A stretch of 17,588 nucleotides of DNA from DATAPE01 sp036265345 (GTDB lineage: Bacteria > Actinomycetota > CADDZG01 > WHSQ01), in assembly GCA_036265345.1 (NCBI GenBank), contig DATAPE010000320.1, positions 1-17,588 of the forward strand, read 5' to 3'. Both the position numbers and the translations under genes were made by a program. Below the pieces are notes generated by a model. The model was not told the origin of the DNA, searched no databases, and was given only the letters and a program-made list of their open reading frames with translations. Within the stretch, counting starts at the first letter, position 1. Each line of letters starts with the position of its first letter. This document shows positions 1-6,384 of this stretch, piece by piece.

Positions 1-29
1 TTCTGCGCTGACCGTTCGCCGAGGAGGGG

Positions 30-58
30 AACCGCTCGACGGTCCCTCGGGAGCGGGT
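30..58 (-). terminator. Candidate hairpin terminator after tRNA-Gly
   Basis: Just past the 3' end of the tRNA-Gly gene (which reads leftward) there is an inverted repeat, CCGCTC at 32-37 and GAGCGG at 51-56, with a 13-nt loop. It can be widened by A-T pairs if one C is bulged. There is no T tract after it on the minus strand, so it would be a U-less, GC-type terminator if it is one at all. The rest of positions 1-66 shows no gene. Confidence 0.25.
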
Positions 59-66
59 TCTGGCGG

Positions 67-140
67 TGGAGCGGGTGAAGGGAATCGAACCCTCATAGCC
101 AGCTTGGAAGGCTGGTGCTCTGCCATTGAGCTACACCCGC
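67..140 (-). tRNA. tRNA-Gly, anticodon UCC
   Basis: A complete 74-nt cloverleaf reads on the minus strand. The acceptor arms are GCGGGTG and CACCCGC, the D stem is GCTC/GAGC, the anticodon stem is CCAGC/GCTGG around the loop CTTCCAA, and the T arm carries TTCGATT. The anticodon is TCC (plus-strand 106-108), reading GGA and GGG glycine codons. The 3' CCA is encoded (67-69), unlike in the neighbouring tRNA-Pro. A weak -10-like TAGAGT (minus strand, plus positions 152-157) sits 11 nt upstream of the mature 5' end. Co-transcription with tRNA-Pro, 113 bp upstream, is equally possible. The 113-bp spacer between the two genes shows nothing else I can support. Confidence 0.97.
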
Positions 141-253
141 GAGGGCTGTCAACTCTATTGGGTCGTGTCTCGTCGGCTGGTCTGACTCGAGTGCGCCGGG
201 TTTGGTGGTCCAGAATCGACCGCCAGATGTGACAGAGTTCGCACCCAAATGAG

Positions 254-328
254 TCGGGGCGGCCGGATTCGAACCGGCGACCTCGGCGTCCCAAACGCCG
301 CGCGCTAACCAAGCTGCGCTACGCCCCG
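254..328 (-). tRNA. tRNA-Pro, anticodon UGG
   Basis: A 75-nt cloverleaf reads on the minus strand. The acceptor arms CGGGGCG and CGCCCCG include the C1-G72 pair typical of bacterial tRNA-Pro. The anticodon stem is CGGCG/CGCCG around the loop TTTGGGA, the T loop is TTCGAAT and the discriminator base is A. The anticodon TGG reads CCN proline codons. The three bases after the discriminator are CTC, so the CCA tail is not encoded and must be added by tRNA nucleotidyltransferase. A -10-like TAGCAT (minus strand, plus positions 340-345) lies 11 nt upstream of the 5' end, with no clear -35. The gene is divergent from tig. Confidence 0.97.
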
Positions 329-389
329 TGAGAACGCTGATGCTACCGGCCGGCCCCGCGGGAGCCGTCGGTGTGTCCTCCCCGCTGAC

Positions 390-395
390 TACTAT
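390..395 (+). promoter_or_regulatory. Probable -10 box of a leaderless tig promoter
   Basis: TACTAT matches the actinobacterial -10 pattern TANNNT. Exactly seven bases (396-402) lie between its last T and the ATG at 403, which would put the transcription start on or next to the A of that ATG. No Shine-Dalgarno precedes the ATG. Leaderless mRNAs with this geometry are common in Actinobacteria (established knowledge). The -35 region, around 367-372, is a poor match to TTGACA. The same 11-nt string CTACTATGGCC occurs at 9449-9459 ahead of mreC. Confidence 0.5.
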
Positions 396-402
396 GGCCG
401 CC

Positions 403-1713
403 ATGCCTGCAGCCACAGTGGAGACCTCCGCCGAGCGAGTCGAGAAGGATCGCGTCAAGATGCGCGTCGAGGTGCCCGAGACCGCACTCGGCCCCGCCAT
501 CGACGCGGTCTATCGCCGCTGGGCCAAAGAGATAAAGGTGCCCGGGTTCCGTAAGGGCAAGGTCCCGCGTCCGTTGATCGACGCCCGGGTGGGGCCCGAA
601 GCGGTGCGCGAGGAGGCGCTGCGAGATGCCTTGCCGGATTTCTACCGCGAGGCGCTGCGCGCCGAGGAGCTTGAAGCGATAGCGCCCCCCGATATAAAGG
701 TGGTCGAGTTCGAGACCGGCTCGCCGCTGGTGTTCGAGGTGACCGTCGACGTCCGGCCCGATATCGAGCTGCCCGACATGGACTCCCTAACCGTTGAGGC
801 CCCCTCGCCGGATGTCACCGACGAGGACATCAACGAGCAACTCGAGCGCCTGCGGGATCGCTTCGCCGAGCTCGAGACCGTCGGTCGGGATGCCCGCCGC
901 GGCGACTTCGCGCTGATCGACCTCAAGGGCTACCGCCACGATGAGCCCATCGAGGATGCGAGTGCGTCCGACCTTCTATATGAGGTGGGCTCGCGTACCG
1001 GCCCCCCCAAGCTCGATGAAGAGCTGGAGGGAACCCGCCCCGGCGCCATCCTGAAGTTCACCGACGCTGTTCCCCAGGGCGAGCTCGCGGGCCAGGACAT
1101 CTCCTTCACGGTGCTGGTCAAGGAGATAAAGACCAAGAAGCTGGCGCCGCTCGACGACGAATTTGCGAAAACGGCAGGCGAGTTCGACTCGTTAGACGAG
1201 CTCAAAGAGGACCTGCGAACCCGCCTGGCGGAGGTCAAGGCGCAGATCGCCGAAGAGGAATTGCGGCGCCGAGTGCTGACGGCGTTCGTCGAAGCATCCC
1301 CTCTCGAAGCCCCCGAGAAGCTGGTGGAGGGCGAGTTCAACCACCGGCTCGAGCACATCGAGGCGGATCTGAAGCAGGCGGGGATGACGCTCGACCAATA
1401 CGCCGAAACCGGGGGCCAGACCGAACTCGAGATCCGCCGAGACATCCGTATCGACGCCGCTGCCTCGGTCAAAGCGGAATTGCTGCTCGAAGAGCTCGCC
1501 CGGAACCGGGATCTACAGGTCGAGGACCAGGACCTGGGCCGAGAGATCGCCATGGTGGCGGCCAGGTCTGAACGAGACCCGAAAGAGGTGGCCGACCAGC
1601 TGGTTAAGTCGAACCAGCTGGGCGCGATAGTGGCCGATGTCCTGCGCCGAAAGGCCCTCGATTATCTTGTCGAGCACGTCGCTGTCCAGGGAGGACCTCC
1701 CGATGAGCAATAG
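403..1713 (+). CDS. tig: Trigger factor, ribosome-associated chaperone
   Basis: A 436-residue trigger factor that binds the ribosome at the exit tunnel and holds nascent chains. The N-terminal ribosome-binding domain is clear: residues 46-56 carry the signature PGFRKGKVPR, with the GFRKGK loop at 48-53. An FKBP-like prolyl isomerase domain follows (about residues 165-255), diverged from the usual sequence, and then the helical chaperone region to the C terminus. The ATG at 403 is chosen because family members start about 20 residues before the RVxVPxE segment and because a -10 box sits seven bases upstream. ATG 394 and an open frame back to GTG 328 are alternatives, but the latter would begin inside the tRNA-Pro gene. 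The gene leads the clp block, as is usual. The end of the gene carries the hairpin and short ORF described separately. Confidence 0.95.
   Translation: MPAATVETSAERVEKDRVKMRVEVPETALGPAIDAVYRRWAKEIKVPGFRKGKVPRPLIDARVGPEAVREEALRDALPDFYREALRAEELEAIAPPDIKVVEFETGSPLVFEVTVDVRPDIELPDMDSLTVEAPSPDVTDEDINEQLERLRDRFAELETVGRDARRGDFALIDLKGYRHDEPIEDASASDLLYEVGSRTGPPKLDEELEGTRPGAILKFTDAVPQGELAGQDISFTVLVKEIKTKKLAPLDDEFAKTAGEFDSLDELKEDLRTRLAEVKAQIAEEELRRRVLTAFVEASPLEAPEKLVEGEFNHRLEHIEADLKQAGMTLDQYAETGGQTELEIRRDIRIDAAASVKAELLLEELARNRDLQVEDQDLGREIAMVAARSERDPKEVADQLVKSNQLGAIVADVLRRKALDYLVEHVAVQGGPPDEQ
1689..1701 (+). repeat. Inverted repeat over the Shine-Dalgarno of the tig-clpP short ORF
   Basis: GGGAGG-A-CCTCCC is a perfect hyphenated palindrome lying in the last codons of tig. 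As RNA it can fold as GGGAG/CTCCC with a 3-nt loop. Its left arm is also the Shine-Dalgarno-like GGGAGG (1689-1694) placed eight bases before the ATG at 1703, so folding would hide that site. No T tract follows, so it is not a standard terminator. Confidence 0.5.
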
Positions 1714-1783
1714 TGGACACTGGTTCGATCTTTCAAAACCACAAACAGGGCTGATAGCGCCCCGGTTGGAGGAACGCAGATGA
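1703..1783 (+). CDS. Possible 26-codon short ORF bridging tig and clpP
   Basis: An ATG at 1703, eight bases after GGGAGG, opens a 26-codon frame that overlaps the tig stop by 11 nt. It ends with a TGA at 1781-1783 that overlaps the clpP ATG by four bases (ATGA). The peptide begins MSNSGHWFD and ends APRLEERR. It has no signal peptide, membrane segment or domain that I recognise. The exact overlap with clpP and the well-placed Shine-Dalgarno suggest a coupling or leader ORF, or a small protein. Against this, clpP has its own Shine-Dalgarno inside the ORF, and a frame this short could be open by chance. Confidence 0.35.
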   Translation: MSNSGHWFDLSKPQTGLIAPRLEERR

Positions 1784-2484
1784 ACGTGCAAGACCAGTAC
1801 CAGAACTACCTCGTTCCGATGGTCGTCGAGCAGACGAGTCGCGGCGAGCGCGCTTTCGACATCTACTCGCGCCTGTTAAAAGAGCGGATCGTGATGCTCG
1901 GGACGCCCGTCGACGACCAGGTGGCGAACCTGATCGTCGCCCAACTGCTCCATCTCGAATCAGAAGACCCGGACAAGGACATCAACCTGTACATCAACTC
2001 ACCCGGCGGCATGGTCTACGCGGGGATGGCGATCTACGACACGATGCAGTACATCAAGCCCGACGTGTCAACGATCTGTGTGGGCATGGCGATGTCGATG
2101 GGCGCGATCCTGCTGTGTGGCGGCGCCGCCAAAAAGCGCTTCTCGTTGCCGAACTCCAAAGTCATGATCCATCAAGGCTCGGCGGGGTTCCAGGGAACGC
2201 CGACCGATATCGAGATCCATGCCAAAGAGGTGCTGTCGCTGCGCAAGCGCATGGCCGAGATCATCGCCTTCCACAGCGGAAAGCCTTACGAACAAGTCGA
2301 AAAGGACATCGACCGAGACAGGTTCATGACCTCCGAAGAGGCAAAGGCCTACGGTATTATCGATGAGGTGATCGAAAGCCGCACCGTGGCGGAGAAGAAG
2401 GGGGGCGCACTCCTTCAAGGTGAGCCGGCTCGCCTCTTGAACGATCAGGCCGAGCCTTCGATGGCAGAGCAGTCAGAGGCGTAG
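1780..2484 (+). CDS. clpP: ATP-dependent Clp protease proteolytic subunit
   Basis: A 234-residue ClpP, the serine peptidase that forms the 14-mer chamber used with ClpX or ClpC. The catalytic triad is complete and correctly spaced: Ser106 in GMAMSMGA, His131 in VMIHQ and Asp180 in DRDRF. The spacings of 25 and 49 residues match E. coli Ser97, His122 and Asp171. The oxyanion segment SPGG (74-77) and the handle segment TDIEIHAKE are present. The start is supported by GGAGGA at 1768-1773, six bases before the ATG. The protein runs about 30 residues past the usual end (IIDEVIESR), with an Ala/Glu-rich tail. Only one clpP lies here, nine bases before clpX, where well-studied actinomycetes have clpP1-clpP2. 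I see no ClgR-type operator upstream. Confidence 0.97.
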   Translation: MNVQDQYQNYLVPMVVEQTSRGERAFDIYSRLLKERIVMLGTPVDDQVANLIVAQLLHLESEDPDKDINLYINSPGGMVYAGMAIYDTMQYIKPDVSTICVGMAMSMGAILLCGGAAKKRFSLPNSKVMIHQGSAGFQGTPTDIEIHAKEVLSLRKRMAEIIAFHSGKPYEQVEKDIDRDRFMTSEEAKAYGIIDEVIESRTVAEKKGGALLQGEPARLLNDQAEPSMAEQSEA

Positions 2485-2493
2485 GGGGAAAGC

Positions 2494-3771
2494 ATGCCGA
2501 AGTTCGGGGACGGCGGAGATCTGCTGAAGTGTTCTTTCTGTGGGAAATCGCAGAAGCAGGTCAAGAAGCTCATCGCCGGTCCCGGTGTCTACATCTGTGA
2601 CGAGTGCATCGATCTCTGCAACGAGATCATCGAGGAGGAGCTTGCCGAAACTCCCGAGCTGAAGCTCGAAGACCTCCCCAAGCCGAAAGAGATCTACGAG
2701 TTCCTGAACGACTACATCGTGGGCCAGGAGCAGGCCAAGAAGGTCCTGTCGGTGGCGGTCTACAACCACTACAAGCGCATCCAGGTTGGCGCGCATCAAG
2801 ACAGCGATGTCGAGCTGGCGAAGTCGAACATCGTCCTGCTCGGTCCCACGGGGTGCGGCAAGACGCTGCTGGCCCAAACGCTGGCCAGGATGTTGAACGT
2901 CCCCTTCGCCATCGCCGACGCGACCGCGCTGACCGAAGCCGGCTATGTCGGGGAGGACGTCGAGAACATCCTCCTCAAGCTGATCCAGGCCGCCGACTAC
3001 GACGTCAAGCGGGCTGAGACGGGAATCATCTACATCGACGAGGTCGACAAGATCGCACGCAAGTCCGAGAACCCGTCGATCACCAGAGATGTCTCCGGCG
3101 AGGGGGTCCAGCAGGCATTGCTGAAGATCCTCGAGGGAACTACTGCCAGCGTGCCTCCCCAGGGGGGCCGCAAGCACCCGCATCAGGAGTTCATCCAGAT
3201 CGACACCACGAACGTCCTGTTCATCTGCGGCGGCGCTTTCGCGGGCCTGGAGCGGATCATCGAGAACCGCGTCGGCCGGAAAGGCGTGGGGTTCGGTGCC
3301 GACGTGCGGCGCATAGAGGAGAAGGACCTCGGCACGATCCTCGGCCACGTACTTCCGGAAGACCTCCTGAGATACGGCTTGATCCCGGAGTTCATCGGCC
3401 GCTTGCCTGTGATCACTCACGTGCACAACCTGGACAAGGACGCTCTCGTCAAGATCCTGACCGAGCCGAAGAACGCCTTGATCAAGCAGTACAAGAAATT
3501 CTTCGAATTCGACGGCGTCGAGTTGAACTTCACCGACGACGCCCTCGTGGCCGTGGCCGAGCAGTCGATGCTGCGGGGGACCGGCGCCAGAGGCTTGCGC
3601 GCCATCCTCGAAGAGGTGCTTCTCAACGTGATGTACGACCTTCCGGGGCGCGAGGACGTGGGCCGGTGCGTGATCACCCGCGAGGTGGTCCTCGAGCGCG
3701 TCAATCCCACCCTGGTTCCACGCACGAAGGTACGCACCGAGCGTCCGGCTCGGGGCGAGCGCTCCGCTTAA
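2494..3771 (+). CDS. clpX: ClpX, ATP-dependent unfoldase of ClpXP
   Basis: A 425-residue AAA+ unfoldase that recognises substrates, unfolds them and threads them into ClpP. The N-terminal zinc-binding domain has Cys13, Cys16, Cys35 and Cys38 (CX2C-X18-CX2C). The AAA+ module shows Walker A GPTGCGKT at 117-124, the pore loop GYVGED at 150-155, Walker B IIYIDE ending at 183, and the RKH loop in GGRKHPHQ. The sensor 2 region GTGARGLRAI is near the C terminus. The sequence reads very like mycobacterial ClpX. Nine bases, including GGGGGAAAG as Shine-Dalgarno, separate it from clpP, so the two are surely co-transcribed. The short C-terminal tail is Arg/Glu rich. Confidence 0.98.
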   Translation: MPKFGDGGDLLKCSFCGKSQKQVKKLIAGPGVYICDECIDLCNEIIEEELAETPELKLEDLPKPKEIYEFLNDYIVGQEQAKKVLSVAVYNHYKRIQVGAHQDSDVELAKSNIVLLGPTGCGKTLLAQTLARMLNVPFAIADATALTEAGYVGEDVENILLKLIQAADYDVKRAETGIIYIDEVDKIARKSENPSITRDVSGEGVQQALLKILEGTTASVPPQGGRKHPHQEFIQIDTTNVLFICGGAFAGLERIIENRVGRKGVGFGADVRRIEEKDLGTILGHVLPEDLLRYGLIPEFIGRLPVITHVHNLDKDALVKILTEPKNALIKQYKKFFEFDGVELNFTDDALVAVAEQSMLRGTGARGLRAILEEVLLNVMYDLPGREDVGRCVITREVVLERVNPTLVPRTKVRTERPARGERSA

Positions 3772-3819
3772 TCCCGCGCTCCGCCAACCCGATCCCGGTT
3801 CTGTTGAGATGATGCGCGC

Positions 3820-3825
3820 TATAAA
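3820..3825 (+). promoter_or_regulatory. Candidate -10 box ahead of valS
   Basis: TATAAA stands out as an AT-rich hexamer in the 92-bp gap between clpX and valS, 38 bases before the valS start. A TTGAGA at 3804-3809 is only 10 bases away, too close to serve as its -35, and no good hexamer lies 16-18 bases upstream. It may mark a separate promoter for valS-folC-ndk. The rest of the gap shows no clear terminator. Confidence 0.35.
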
Positions 3826-3863
3826 CGCTTTTCTTTGAGGCAGGAAGCTAACGAGGAAGAGAG

Positions 3864-6380
3864 ATGAACGAGCTCGAAGAGCGGTGGCAGTCGTATTGGG
3901 AGGAGCGTGGGATCTACCGGTACGACCCCGCGCGAGGCCGGGATGAGACCTTCGTCGTAGACACCCCGCCGCCAACCGTCAGCGGCGTCTTGCACATCGG
4001 CCACTGCTATTCGTTCACCCAGACCGACCTCGTGGTGCGCTATCACCGTATGCGCGGCGAGAACATCTTCTATCCCATGGGATGGGACGACAACGGTTTG
4101 GCCACCGAGCGTCGGGTCCAGAACATGTTCAACGTCAGATGCGATCCGAGTCTGCCCTACGAGGGCGAGGACCTGGAGCTCGAACGAGGGGCGGACGGCC
4201 AGCCGCGCTCTTTGTCGCGGCGCAAGTTCATAGAGCTATGCGATGCCGTGGTGGAAGAGGATGAGCGCGCCTTCAAGAGTCTGTTTGAACGTCTGGGGCT
4301 GTCTTGTGATTGGACCCAGACCTACACGACCGTCGGTCGCCGATCCCGCTTCGTGAGCCAGCTCTCCTTCCTACATCTGCTGGAGAAGGGCGAAGCGGAG
4401 CTGCGGGATGCCCCCACGATGTGGGACATCGATTTCCAGTCGGCGATAGCTCAAGCCGAGGTTGAAGACCGCGACAAAGAGGGTTCCTTCTACAACATCC
4501 GCTTCGGCCTCGAATCGGGCGGCTCGGTGGTCATCGCAACCACGCGCCCAGAGTTGATCCCGGCCTGCATCGCGTTGGTCGCGCATCCGGACGACGAACG
4601 CTATCGAAGCCTCATCGGCACGAACGCTATTACACCTCTGTTCGAGGCGCCGGTGCCGATCGTTGCGGACGAGGGGGCCGAGATGGAAAAGGGCACCGGG
4701 ATCTTGATGGTGTGCACCTTCGGCGACGCGGCCGATGTCGAGTGGTGGCGCGAGCTCGCCGTTCCGGTCCGGGAGATCATCGGCCGTGACGGGCGGATCA
4801 AGCCGGTGCCATGGGGAGAGGCGCAGTGGGTATCGAACGATCCGGCGACCGCTGCCGAGCATCACGCGAAGCTCTCCGGTCTGACCATCAACCAGGCACA
4901 GCGCGAGATCGTGGCCGCCCTCGAGATGGCAGGAGCGATCGAGGGAGAGCCGGAGAAACTCCGCCGACCGGTCAAGTTCTACGAGAAAGGCGAGCGGCCA
5001 CTCGAGTTCGTAGTGACGCGGCAATGGTTCGTGAAGATCCTGGACAAGAAGCAAGTGCTGCTCGAACAAGGGCGCAAGGTGGCGTGGCACCCGCTTGTGA
5101 TGCAGAAGCGCTATGAGGATTGGGTCGAGGGCCTCAACCAGGACTGGTGTGTCAGCCGGCAACGCTATTTCGGCGTTCCGATCCCGGTCTGGTACGGCGT
5201 GGGGGCCGACGGCGCCATCGACTATACGAATGTGATCGTGCCGCGCAAGGAAGATCTGCCCGTGGACCCGTCGGCGGAGACTCCGACCGGATTCCGGCCG
5301 GAACAGAGGGGAGAGCCCGGTGGTTTCGTCGGCGACCCCGACGTTTTCGACACCTGGGGAACTTCGTCGCTGACGCCGCTCATCGTCTCGGGATGGCCGG
5401 ATGACGAACAGCGACACCGCGCTCTCTATCCGAACGACCTGAGACCGCAGGCGCACGACATCATCCGGACGTGGGCCTTCTACACGATCACCCGGGCGTA
5501 CCTCGAAGATGGATCCGTCCCGTGGAAGCACGCCGCGATCAGCGGTTTCATCCTCGATCCCGACCGCAAGAAGATGTCGAAATCCAAGGGAAACGTTGTC
5601 GTGCCAACCGAGACGTTGGATCAGTTCGGCAGCGATGCGGTGCGCTACTGGGCGGCATCCGGGCGGCTGGGCTGGGACTCGGCGTGGGATCCCAAGGTCC
5701 TGAAGGACGGAAGGCGGTTGGCCACCAAGCTTCTCAACGCTGCTCGCCTCGTCTACGGCTACGAGGGAGACGCCGGCGAGGTGACCTATCCACTGGACCG
5801 CGCGCTGATCGGGCGCCTGCGGGCGACCATCGCTCGCGTGACCGACCGCTGGGACGCGTGGGAGCACCAGAACGCTTTGGGGATCACCGAGACCTGGTTC
5901 TGGTCTGACCTCTGCGACAACTATCTCGAGCTGTCGAAGGGACGTGCTTACAGGTCAGACCCCTCTGCGATCGCTACCCTGCGGATCGCTATGGATGTCG
6001 TGCTGCGCTTGTTCGCTCCTATCGTTCCGTTCATAACCGAGGAGATCTGGCAAACGACCGCCGCGAAGGCCGATTCGATCCATGTCGCGTCGTGGCCCAC
6101 AGTCGGGGAACTTCCCGCGGGCGAGGACGAAGGGTGTTTCGACGCCGCGGTGGCCGTGCTGACCCAGGTGCGGCGGGCGAAGTCGCAGGCGAAGGTCTCG
6201 ATGCGTTTCCCTGTCCGGCATCTGGGGGTAACGGGGCCCGAGAGCAAACTCGGGTTGCTGAAGCTCGTGATGGACGACGTCACCGAAACGGGCAACATCG
6301 CCGACTACGAGCTGATCGCAGACGGCGCCGCCGAGACGCTCGTCGCCGACACGCAGTTGGCCGAGCCGGAGCCCGCCTGA
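3864..6380 (+). CDS. valS: Valyl-tRNA synthetase, archaeal/Rickettsia (type 2) form
   Basis: An 838-residue class Ia synthetase that charges tRNA-Val and edits mischarged threonine. The HIGH motif is HIGH at 44-47 in TVSGVLHIGH, and KMSKS is at 570-574 in KKMSKSKGN. The CP1 editing domain carries the ATTRPE motif with Thr226-Thr227. WDWC-like NQDWCVSRQRYFG and the helical anticodon-binding domain follow. The phrases QTDLVVRYHRMRG, GWDDNGLATERRVQ and RPQAHDIIRTWAFYT match the type 2 ValS known from archaea and Rickettsia. The common bacterial form would have GTDHAGIATQ instead. The protein lacks the C-terminal coiled-coil arm of the common form. The ATG at 3864 follows GAGGAAG (3853-3859). folC starts four bases after the stop. 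Confidence 0.97.
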   Translation: MNELEERWQSYWEERGIYRYDPARGRDETFVVDTPPPTVSGVLHIGHCYSFTQTDLVVRYHRMRGENIFYPMGWDDNGLATERRVQNMFNVRCDPSLPYEGEDLELERGADGQPRSLSRRKFIELCDAVVEEDERAFKSLFERLGLSCDWTQTYTTVGRRSRFVSQLSFLHLLEKGEAELRDAPTMWDIDFQSAIAQAEVEDRDKEGSFYNIRFGLESGGSVVIATTRPELIPACIALVAHPDDERYRSLIGTNAITPLFEAPVPIVADEGAEMEKGTGILMVCTFGDAADVEWWRELAVPVREIIGRDGRIKPVPWGEAQWVSNDPATAAEHHAKLSGLTINQAQREIVAALEMAGAIEGEPEKLRRPVKFYEKGERPLEFVVTRQWFVKILDKKQVLLEQGRKVAWHPLVMQKRYEDWVEGLNQDWCVSRQRYFGVPIPVWYGVGADGAIDYTNVIVPRKEDLPVDPSAETPTGFRPEQRGEPGGFVGDPDVFDTWGTSSLTPLIVSGWPDDEQRHRALYPNDLRPQAHDIIRTWAFYTITRAYLEDGSVPWKHAAISGFILDPDRKKMSKSKGNVVVPTETLDQFGSDAVRYWAASGRLGWDSAWDPKVLKDGRRLATKLLNAARLVYGYEGDAGEVTYPLDRALIGRLRATIARVTDRWDAWEHQNALGITETWFWSDLCDNYLELSKGRAYRSDPSAIATLRIAMDVVLRLFAPIVPFITEEIWQTTAAKADSIHVASWPTVGELPAGEDEGCFDAAVAVLTQVRRAKSQAKVSMRFPVRHLGVTGPESKLGLLKLVMDDVTETGNIADYELIADGAAETLVADTQLAEPEPA

Positions 6381-6384
6381 ACCC

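Noticed and set aside
147..152. Perfect TTGACA on the minus strand near tRNA-Gly
   Set aside because: It lies only six bases before the tRNA 5' end, so it cannot be the -35 of that gene, and nothing lies at the right distance downstream for another transcript.
93..500. 135-codon minus-strand ORF across both tRNAs and the tig start
   Set aside because: It runs through two certain tRNA genes and antisense to tig.
2842..2865. Cys in the ClpX Walker A motif (GPTGCGKT in place of GPTGSGKT)
   Set aside because: The same variant is normal in actinobacterial ClpX, so it is a lineage marker and not an anomaly.
3804..3825. TTGAGA and TATAAA as a matched -35/-10 pair for valS
   Set aside because: The spacer is 10 bases, far from the 16-18 needed. 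Only the -10 was kept, as a weak candidate.
2473..3975. 500-codon minus-strand ORF over clpX
   Set aside because: It lies antisense to a clearly conserved gene in a high-GC region where antisense frames stay open. The translation shows no recognisable domain and biased, low-complexity composition.
4371..5867. 498-codon minus-strand ORF over valS
   Set aside because: Antisense shadow of valS; no domain or motif, and no promoter or ribosome site that stands out.
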